Source: Archivesica marissinica
Taxonomy: Eukaryota > Mollusca > Bivalvia > Venerida > Vesicomyidae
NCBI GenBank assembly: GCA_014843695.1
Contig: CM026400.1
Coordinates: forward strand, 37,556,234-37,620,233
DNA: 64,000 bases
Direction of reading: 5' to 3'
Shown here: positions 48,801 to 60,800 of the stretch, one piece after another
Layout: every line of letters begins with the position of its first letter
Position numbering within the stretch: position 1 is the stretch's first letter
Notes under the pieces: model-generated
What the model saw: the letters and a program-made list of their open reading frames with translations, nothing else
What the model was told of the DNA's origin: nothing
Databases searched by the model: none
Made by a program: the position numbers and the translations under genes

Positions 48801-51800
48801 GTGAAGCCATCATCTGTGAAGAGCCAAACTACGGACAAACATACGTCTCTTACCATCCATTGTCCGTGTTGCAAGTGTTGTTTGATGTATATTAAAAATT
48901 GTAAATCTACTTAGTCTTTATGCATACACTTGATCCTTGTATCCGTGACCCTGAGATAAGCTGGCCCTCGTGTCATTCTGTGACACAGGCTTTGCCGACC
49001 TAACGGTTAACCAGTACTAAGCAATGTGTGTGAGGTGCCTTGCTCAATGACAGTACATGCATGACCTGACAGAGTGTCGGACCTTGGGCCGTTCGATTCC
49101 AAATCCAACGCTCTACCCACAGACGCTTGGAGTCTGGACAAATGTTTGCCGGTTCAAAACCACAAAACTAAGAAACTTTGGTTTTTGTTTGGTTTTTAGG
49201 AACACTATGATACACTATAGGCTTGACACTATACATAAAAAATGTTTTACACCATTCCAAGCAAGTTTTAAAATGACACCCCGTCATTATCAAGGCTATA
49301 TATTGAAAGATAACCAGGTCGCAAATGTAAACAAACCATGTGCTACACATTTAACGGCCGTAATATGCCAGTTTCTAAACTTACTTGTAAATCCACTATT
49401 TTAGTTCTCCGCAGCAATCATTTGTCTATCAAACGATTGTCGTCTGGATGTCTACCTTTTCCTGTTTACGCTCAATTTTCTCATTGGCTGTGCTATTATA
49501 TAGCATGCTCTCATTGGCTGTGCTATTATATAACATGCTCTCATTGGCTGTGCTATTCTATAACATGCTCTCATTGGCTGTGCTATTATATAACATGTTC
49601 TTATTGAATGTGTTATCATATAGCATGCTCTCATTTGCTGTGCTATTATATAACATGCTCTCATTGGCTGTGTTATTATATAACATGCTCCCATTGGCTG
49701 TGCTATTATATAACATGCTCGCATTGGCTGAGCTATTATGTAACATGCTCTCATTGGCTGTGTTATCATATAGCATGCTCTCATTGGCTGTGCTATCATA
49801 TAGCATGCTCTCATTGGCTGTGTTATCATATAGCATGCTCTCATTGGCTGTGCTATTATATAACATGCTCTCATTGGCTGTGTTATCATATAGCATACTC
49901 TCATTGGCTGTGCTATCATATAGCATGCTATCATTGGCTGTGATATTATATAACATGCTCTCATTGGCTGTGCTATTATATAACATGCTCTCATTGGCTG
50001 TGCTATTATATAACATGCTCTCATTGGCTGAGCTATTATATAACATGCTCTCATTGGCTGTGCTGTTATATAACATGCTCTCATTGGCTGTGTTATCATA
50101 TAACATGCTCCCATTGGCTGTGCTGTTATATAACATGGTGTAATTGGCTGTGTTATTATATAACATGCTCCCATTGGCTGTGCTAGTATATGACATGCTC
50201 GCATTGGCTGAGTTATTATGTAACATGCTCTCATTGGCTGTGTTATCATATAGCATGCTCTCATTGGCTGTGCTATCATATAGCATGCTCTCATTGGCTG
50301 TGTTATCATATAGCATGCTCTCATTGGCTGTGCTATTATATAACATGCTCTCATTGGCTGTGTTATCATATAGCATGCTCTCATTGGCTGTGCTATCATA
50401 TAGCATGCTATCATTGGCTGTGTTATCATATAGCATGCTCTCATTGGCTGTGCTATTATATAACATGCTCTCATTGGCTGTGTTATCATATAGCATGCTC
50501 TCATTGGCTGTGCTATTATATAACATGCTCTCATTGGCTGTGTTATCATATAGCATGCTCTCATTGGCTGTGCTATCATATAGCATGCTATCATTGGCTG
50601 TGTTATCATATAGCATGCTCTCATTGGCTGTGCTATTATATAACATGCTCTCATTGGCTGTGTTATCATATAGCATGCTCTCATTGGCTGTGCTATCATA
50701 TAGCATGCTATCATTGGCTGTGTTATCATATAGCATGCTCTCATTGGCTGTGCTATTATATAACATGCTCTCATTGGCTGTGCTATTATGTAACATGCTC
50801 TCATTGGCTGTGCTATTATATAACATGCTCTCATTGGCTGTGCTATTATATAACATGTTCGCATTGGCTGTGTTATTATATAACATGCTCCCATTGGCTG
50901 TGCTGTTATATAACATGGTGTAATTGGCTGTGCTATTATATAACATGTTCGCATTGGCTGAGCTATTATATAACATGGTGTAATTGGCTGTGCTAGTATA
51001 TAACATGCTCTCATTGGCTGTGCTATTATATAGCATGCTCTCATTGGCTGTGCTCTTATATAGCATGCTCTCATTGGCTGTGCTATTATATAGCATGCTC
51101 TCATTGGCTGTGCTATTATATAGCATGCTCTCATTGGCTGAGCTATTATATAACATATTCTCACCTGAATTAATTCCTTGACTGGTGAAACAGATCTTGC
51201 AATGAACGACTCTGGGTGAAACACAATCTGGTACATTGGCGTTAGATACCGACGGTACTGGAACGCATCGAAAAACAACTGGTACTTAGAACGGGTTACC
51301 AACCGAGCTGTACGGTGAACATCGGCAAGTGGCGAATTCATATGGAAATCTATGCCTGAAATGAGTAAATATCATTAGTGAAACATCTGATAACGTAACC
51401 GAACTATCTTCTATTTTATTCTCGTCCGCAATTTCTACACCAGAAGTTTTCTACAGCTCGTGATGGGATCCAACTCGACGCTACGTTGGTGTTGTGGTGT
51501 ACTTATATTGCGTAAATGCTATGTAATATGGTTTATTTGGACATTCTGTACATCCCAGTACTTCCGTCTGAACAGCGTTTGACGTTTGTGTTGAATTCGC
51601 CGACCCGCTCAGCTGCACCAGGTTGTATAATATAAGAACAAGAGATCTCGGGTCCAAGACTTACACGTTTAATGTGGACGACAGAACGATCCTGTAATTG
51701 CATACGTCATCATATACACAGCATTCTTATTACACACAATACATGAATATTTAACACCAATACAGATGGATCTGTTACAGTGGTATCACGCTGGACTGGT

Positions 51801-54800
51801 AATCCAGGGATCGCAGGTTCGATGCCTGACTGATCATAATAAAATTAACAGTCTTTCAAACCGAGGTCTCATGTCGGTGCTTTACACCGGGTACATAAAA
51901 GAACCAGAGGAGATTCTGGAATGGGTCTCCGTCTGTATCATTGCACTATCCTCCAACAATCTAAAATGACCAATCTCTTCAGGAGGCGTCGCTCATGCTT
52001 TCAAACTTAGAGCACAAATAACGTAATATATATTACTATGAAGTTTCATACCATGCAGCATTATTTGATTATGACTGGTATATAATGAGTTCTTCCTTGC
52101 TAATGCTAGTTATACTTGCGAATTTGTGTTTCATCATATCGATTGATGTTTAAGGCTATAAACATGTAAATGTTTTATGCAAATAAACTTTATGTTATGT
52201 TATATGGGCAACCGGTAGCGACGATAAATAAACGTAAAACACACACACAGAGCGATAGCAAACAAAGCAATACACTACAGCACAATGGATTCATGATTTA
52301 CCTGAGGGAATCTAAATGAATATCCAGAAGGATGGTTTATTTTAGTTGAGCAGTTAAATGGCTCGTTGTTTACAATATTTCCCAAGATGGCCGATCTCGA
52401 TTTCCCCCGTGTGATTTGTGTGACCACGTGTAGTGTATTAGTCAAGGGACGTAATTAATCTGGAAATAAGTTACATGGTATATGGGAAATCAATCTACTT
52501 ATATATATATATATTAACTTAAGGATCTGCCGCACTACTCGACTACAATATATATATTAACTTACGGATCTGCCACACTACTCGACTACAATATATATAT
52601 ATTAACTTAAGGATCTGCCGCACTACTCGACTACAATATATATATATTAACTTACGGATCTGCCGAACTACTCGACTACAATATATATATTAACTTAAGG
52701 ATCTGCCGCACTACTCGACTACAATATATATATATTAACTTACGCATCTGCCGAACTACTCGACTACAATATATATATTAACTTAAGGATCTGCCGCACT
52801 ACTCGACTACAATATATATATTAACTTAATGATCTGCCGCACTACTCGACTACAATATATATATTAACTTAAGGATCTGCCGCACTACTCGACTACAATA
52901 TATATATTAACTTACGGATCTGCCACACTACTCGACTACAATATATATATATTAACTTAAGGATCTGCCGCACTACTCGACTACAATATATATATATTAA
53001 CTTACGGATCTGCCGAACTACTCGACTACAATATATATATTAACTTAAGGATCTGCCGCACTACTCGACTACAATATATATATATTAACTTACGCATCTG
53101 CCGAACTACTCGACTACAATATATATATTAACTTACGGATCTGCCACACTACTCGACTACAATATATATATATTAACTTAAGGATCTGCCGCACTACTCG
53201 ACTACAATATATATATTAACTTAATGATCTGCCGCACTACTCGACTACAGCAACCTAAATTGACGGTAAGATGTAATATACACTGGTATTATTTCTCGAA
53301 TGTCACTTAATAAAAATACAAATCACAAGAAACGCGTGTAAAATATTTTATTTCAGAGTATCAATACGCCAAAAGACAGAAAGTATTCGAACCGATGACA
53401 TTGGGGTTACCTCATCATTAGATGCGGAATAAACCCACTGCCTTATAGCACACAAACTTCCGTGACTGCTTATTCGCTCTAATAATTATATTTAGAGGGA
53501 GGGCTTTATTGCAGCAAAACGTCATGTCCGGAGGGCTTTCCGCAATCAACCGCCTTGTGAACGCACACGCTAATAAAATTAACAGTCTTTCAGCTGGGAC
53601 TTTAATCCGAGATCTGGTGTCGGAGCTTTGCACCGTGAATGTAAAAGAACCCGAGGAGACGCTGTGATGTGTCTCTGTCTGTATCATTCCACTAGCATCC
53701 ACATATCTAAAATGACCAATCTCTTCAGGAGGCGTCGCTCATATTGGGCAACCAGTAGCGACGATAAATAAACGTAAAACACACACGCATGCGCTCAGTA
53801 GACCGTCCAAAACAGAGAACGAATGCTCATTAAGCAATTAATGGTAACTGCTAATGCATTTACTATTGTGACATTATTTAAACACGTACCTTTAACTGAA
53901 CTGGTAGTGGAGATACGCAAATGGTTAATATTAGTGGAAATATATGCCGGAAAGGACACAATGGTGAAACATTAATATATTAGCTGCTGCCCTGCCTGCC
54001 CTGCCAAATGTCAGTGCCGTAGCCAGAATCTGAAAATAACCGAGGCGAACCGCCCCCCCCCAATCATGTTTGTGTATGCTTTTCTGTGCATTCTGAAGGC
54101 AGTTTTATCAGTGTTCCTATATACCTGTCGTTACTTGCCAACTTCTAACCGAGGCGAGCCCCTCATTTACCTGGGTGTGGCTAATGGCTTGAATGTATTA
54201 GAATAAATACCTAAAGGTTTTGCTATTTCATCCTGGAAAATTGTATCTGTATCCCTATGTTTGGGATCGGCGTGTTGAAGCAATTCGTCAACATACAGAC
54301 CAAACGTGAGTGCATGATAGCCAAATGCTTTTCCTGGAAATAAAACAAACAAAGGAGTTCTGGTTATTTTCGAAGCAAACAAGTCGAAATGGGACTTATG
54401 TAATATACTTGAGGCCATTAATTATGCATATTATATGTAGCGGTCTCATTAGCGTATCTGTCCCGCGGAAATCATTGCATTACCATGTACATGTCCGATT
54501 AGCACAGTGGTTAGCGCACTCGCTTCTCACCAATGCAACCTGGGTTCGATCCTCGGATCGGGAAGTATGTGAGATGGTACGGTGGTCGCCACATCGTGCA
54601 GGTGGGTTTACTCCAGGTACTCCGATTTCCTCCCACATGAATGATCACATATACGCTTTCATCCGCGCCAGCGAGAGTGATTAATATAAGTTGTTAAAAC
54701 TTGTTTCGCAATCGTTGTAATATAAATAACGTTTAAACTCTACAATGTATACTAGAAGACATAGAAAATGCCTACATTATATGATTATTATTACATATAA

Positions 54801-57800
54801 ACGAAATACGAAGGATTCCATCAAATATATATCACATATTTGTTACAAAACACAAACTGAACAACTAACACTATTCCAAATTGCTTAAAACTATGTATTT
54901 ATATAGTTATTGTTTTTCATGTAAAAATACACTCACCTGAAGTGTGCGTTTTCTATGTCCTCTAGTATAAATGTGGGGTAAACATTCTAGTACACTCGTG
55001 AAAAGCATGCACCCGTGGTTTGTGTGCACCAAATGACATTCAACTGCCGATTTAGTGAAAACCATGGTCTAATTAGTGTACTTAGTGGCTTCAAGTATAT
55101 TATATTAGCCTGGGTTCCAGTCTGTCAATTTTTAACTTCTGGCAAAATGACATATTATCAGAAACTCAATACGGCCCAATTAATAGTATCGGTGTTTAAA
55201 TATATTTATTTGACTGACCAGGCAAAATATATCCAACGCCTGTTCTCAGGTTTATATTATATGAACAAGAACGAGAAGCGGTGACAACGATTGTAGATGT
55301 ACAGTGTGTGTTCTGATTATCTGCATGTAATGAGAGACATCGGTCAGTTACTGCCCTTGAATACTACCTAAAAGTACATGTAGATAGGCCATGTTACGTG
55401 TTTTCCTCTGTTTATCGTTGTTTCCTTTGCACAACATGCTAGCATGTTATCCCACTATCGCTTCTTATCGTTATTAAATTACTATATCTCAACAGATCTC
55501 CCACACAGTATATGCAATGGGTACTTATTTGTAAAATAATGTGATCACTTAATTAACAAGTATTTGTTAAAATCACATTTATCATACCGCAACATCTGGT
55601 TAGGGCACAACAGTAAAAACAAAGGATTCTAACTAAAAGGACCTATTCGCATATTGGAATAAATCGGAATGTATCTGCCAAGGGAGGTAATAGAACATTA
55701 CAGATGTCTCTCATTGCGTTAATCAGTGTTTCCGAGAAAGACAAAGTAAAACCTGCAAGTTGTGCGTCGCAGTCTCACCTGCAGGCCATGCGGTCAGTTG
55801 TTTTGCCAGAATGTTTTGCCATTTCTGTCGGTTGTTTTTATAGTCAAATATTGAGAGTTGTTCGTCCAGATACACAAGTCCTCCCTGAAATGGCGGCAAC
55901 GGTCCCATAGAGCGTACAAGCATTTTATTTCAAGTTTCAAGTTTATTTTCATATTCCCAGGAAGCAGATTTTCAACAACATGGAATACTCATAACATAAC
56001 AAATATATATACAGTACATACATCACCGTGATACATGGCATTTATATATATATAGAGTACATACATCGACGTGATACATGGCATTTATATATATATACAG
56101 TACATACATCACCGTGATACATGGCATTTATATATATATAGAGTACATACATCACCGTGATGCATGGCATTTATATATATATAGAGTACATACATCGACG
56201 TGATACATGGCATTTATATATATATACAGTACATACATCACCGTGATACATGGCATTTATATATATATACAGTACATACATCACCGTGATACATGGCATT
56301 TATATATATATACAGTACATACATCACCGTGATACATGGCATTTATATATATATACAGTACATACATCACCGTGATGCATGGCATTTATATATACAGTAC
56401 ATACATCGACGTGATACATGGCATTTATATATATATACAGTACATACATCACCGTGATGCATGGCATTTATATATACAGTACATACATCGACGTGATACA
56501 TGGCATTTATATATATATAGAGTACATACATCACCGTGATGCATGGCATTTATATATATATATACAGTACATACATCACCGTGATACATGGCATTTATAT
56601 ATATATACAGTACATACATCGACGTGATACACGGCATTTATATATATATACAGTACATACATCGACGTGATACATGGCATTTATATATATATACAGTACA
56701 TACATCGACGTGATACATGGCATTTATATATATATACAGTACATACATCACCGTGATACATGGCATTTATATATATATACAGTACATACATCACCGTGAT
56801 ACATGGCATTTAAATATATACATGATAGTCAAACGTTTCTGAAATATTGAAAAATTGTACATTAAGTAGGTTTAACTAAGATATAGAAGTATAATTTTAT
56901 CTACACAAGATGCGAACGTTGTGTGTACTTTGATTTGCCTTGATTTAACTCGGAAGCTTAGTTTATACAAATATAGTTTAGTTCGAGTGCGAAACAAGTT
57001 CTTACAACTTATATTAATCACTCCAGAGACCTTATTCGTGATGGAATCCATTGCCACCAGGGTGAGAGACGAGGCAACGTACGTGGAATTTAAATCCCTT
57101 GCAAAAGGGTACACTCCAGCGCTACCGTTACTCCTGATCATTCGCACCTGAAGCGAAAGCGCTATCACTGCGCTATCACGTCTCACGGTATGCGAGTTTT
57201 GGTAGAACTGTGTCATGCTGGTAGAACTGTGTCATGCTGGTAGAACTGTGTCATGCTGGTAGAAATTATTCCAAAGAGTTTATAGTGCTGATAGCAGCCA
57301 GGAAGAGTGTATATATTATATATAGTAGAAATGTTTATGAACCTAGAGTCTAACGTCACAGAGTGTGATTACTTTGTTTTGTAAAATGTTTATTAAGCAA
57401 GTCATTCGGATATGTATTTCATTCGGATATGCGTTTCATTCGGATATGTATTTCATTCGGATATGTGTGTTTCATTCGGATATGTGTTCTTTCTGGATTT
57501 AACTTTGTAATATGGCTTTCTGTTCCATGTGTTATTCTGAGAAGGTACGATATACGCTACTTCACTTCTAGTATATATGCAACGACACATACAGACAGCC
57601 CCCCCCAACCCACACACACTCGTCACATCAAACTCAGTATTTAGGGTGGTACAATAAACAATGGCCAACAAAAACAAAACACACATTATTGTTTTTGCTT
57701 AAAATTAAATGTTAATAACCTGCCGACTGTTCTATATTTTACTTCTGGCAAAACGATTTGTATATATTATCAGAAAATCATTGAGGTTCAATTAACGGTT

Positions 57801-60800
57801 TTGGTGTTCAATATATATATATACAATATGACGGACAAGGCAAAACATATATTTCCCAGGCTACAACTGTTCCCAGGCTACGACTGTTACTAGTAACGAC
57901 CGTTACTAGGCCACGACTGTTCCCTTGCTACGACCGTTACTAGGCCACGACTGTTCCCAAGCTACGACTGTTACTAGGCTACGACCGTTACTATGCTACG
58001 ATTGTTCCCAGGCTACGACTGTTACTAGGCTAAAACCGTTACTAGGCTACGACTGTTTCTGGGCTACGACTGTTACTAGGCTACGACTGTTACTAGGCTA
58101 TGACTGTTACTAGGCTACGGTTGTTCCCATGCTACGACTGTTACTAGGCTAAAACCGTTACTAGGCTACGGCTGTTCCCATGCTACGACTGTTACTAGGC
58201 TACGACCATTACTAGGCTACGACCGTTACTAGGCTACAACCGTTACTAGGCTACAGCCGTTACTAGGTTACGACCGTTCCCAGGCTACGACTGTTCCCAG
58301 GCTACGACCGTTACTAGGCTACGACCGTTACTAGGCTATGGCCGTTACTAGGCTACGACCGTTACTAGGCTACAACCGTTACTAGGCTACGACCGTTCCC
58401 AGGCTACGACTATTCCCAGGCTATGAGTGTTCCCAGGCTACGACTGTTACTAGGCTATGCTAATTACACAAAGTACGGTTACCTGGTGGCTTATAAGCAT
58501 CTCGACTGTAATGTTGTCTTTCTCGCCATGTGCAAATTCTGGCCAGTAATAGCGGACAGGCTTTGAGTAGTCTAGAATGCCTCTTAATATAAAATAGTAT
58601 ATGAGTATAAACATATAGTATTCTCCGCAATAATCTGACATACTTCCGAGAAATTAATACTTTCTCATACGTTAATATATGACATATAGTGGATAACAGA
58701 CTTCTTGAGGTCAATACTTCCAAATACTATATAACCATTCACATGTGTGTACCATTTAGTGAATAACAGACAAACCATCCCGATGGAGACGAATGTTTAC
58801 ACTCGATTCGTTGTTTATATATATATATACATGCTAATACATTTACCCACTTCACTTTTAATGCATTTTGGCCTCGTCTTTGGAACAGCGTAAATTGTAA
58901 TACACACCTTTTCTTGCGAGGAACCCTTGCCAACATTGCAAATGCGCATGCCCCGTATCGTCGCGTCTGCATATCAGATGCATACATTATTAGTGAGGAC
59001 ATTCATACGAAAATAGATACAAACAGGGCATATACGTTCATCGGAGAAATGCAATAGCGAAGTAAATATTAAGAAATAAGATACTATTCCATCTACAGTC
59101 TGCGCCCGTTATGTCGCATTCCGTCGGACCGAACAAAATACTTCGACATAACCGAAGTTTGACATGATAGTGTCTGAAATGGGACTTTGATCTGACTTCG
59201 AGATAACCGGTGAATTCGACATAACCGACTTTGACATAACGGATGTAGACTGTAACTGCATACTTCTCCACCAGTTTAGCCATTAATATCGCAGCAATTC
59301 CCTTGGAGCACGAGAACACGAGCGTGGTCGTTTCTTCCTTCCATGGTCTCTGGCTCTCTATATCAGCATATCCACCCCATAGATCTAGCACAGGTTTCCC
59401 CTAGTAATATACAGAGAATGCCGCACCTTGTTCCTTGCCATTCTCCACATTTCTCCTGTTAAAATGTGTTAATAGTTTAGTTCAATCATATTTTATTGTA
59501 TATGTATACACAAACACAATCATACAAGTATTACATATAATGGATTGGACAACAAGTCATAACAACATTAGATTAGTTCATACACACTTATATTAGCTCG
59601 ATTGCGAAACAAGTTCTTACAACTTATATTAATCACTCTCGAGACCTCATTCCTGATGGAATCCATCGCCACGAGGGAGAGAGAAGAGGCAACATGGAAT
59701 TTAAATGCCTTGCCTAAGGACACAATCGTAACGGCTCCAGAGGGGGCTCGAACTCCAGACCTTTCGCACCTGAAACGAACGCGCATCCACTGCGCTATCA
59801 TGACTTCCACTCCATGCAATTAGATTCGGTCCTCCCATTAACCCGTAACCTGCCTATCAAAACTAATGTCGTGTGAGCAACGCATACATACAAAACATTA
59901 CAAAGTGAAACATGTATGGTAATATGGTGACGGACACTAATCTCAACGAACAAGTATGGGAGAGACATATATTCTTATAAACAAACACAACGCACACAAA
60001 AAAAAAAAAAAACAAGAATTGAGTATTAATCATTGAAAACAATATTAACTATTAAGATCTGTTTAGATATTGACAAATCACCTACGATGTTCAAATGCTT
60101 TAAAAACGTATACAGATAATTGCCGAACTGCATTTTCATTTTGTAATTGCATTATCTTAGCAAATTTAACCATATTATGTATATGCCAATAATATGTATT
60201 GATGTACAGTGTTCTTAAATCAGTATAAAGTGAGCATTCAATAATAAAGTGATATTCATCCTCCAACTTGTTACATACATTGCATTTCCTTTCAATGAAA
60301 GGTGTACTTTGTGGTTTTTCCCATCTACCACATTCAATTTCTAGTCTAGGTGATGACATTTGTATCCTAGACAAAGCAATTTGATATTTTTTTTACATTT
60401 GGTAACTCGAGATATGGTTGAAATTAAGACTAGTAATCGATTTATAAAACAATGTCCTGGACGAATTCTCTAAACTAGCATGCCAACCGTGTACATAATT
60501 GTCTTTAAAACGTTGCTTAACAATATTAAGGAATATATTAAAATCGCCCACACCTTGGCTTAGCCATACCTCATAAAAACCTAATCTGGAAAGTAAATCC
60601 TTAATTTCAAAGACCCAGTTTACTTTCTCCGGGTGTAATTCCAAGTCACATATTAACATATTGTATGCTATTTTGATGTACCTCTTATCTTCTGATCTGC
60701 ATATAATCAACCAGTATTATATGAGAATGAAAACCCATTTAAAAACATATCGACCATTTCACCATATACGAAACTATGTTGTGTGCACATCTTTTAAAGG

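Larger units (their letters stand above)
34013..50760. repeat. large duplicated segment, copy B
   Basis: Counterpart of 18839-33010. It is longer by about 2.5 kb because of expanded 64-bp and 37-bp arrays, a longer TM-derived array and one SINE insertion. The right boundary is imprecise because it lies in the 30-bp array. Confidence 0.95.

Noticed and set aside
53418..53702. Minus-strand open frame as hydrolase exon
   Set aside because: It is antisense to a SINE-A copy and has no family similarity; the true exons on either side already join in phase.
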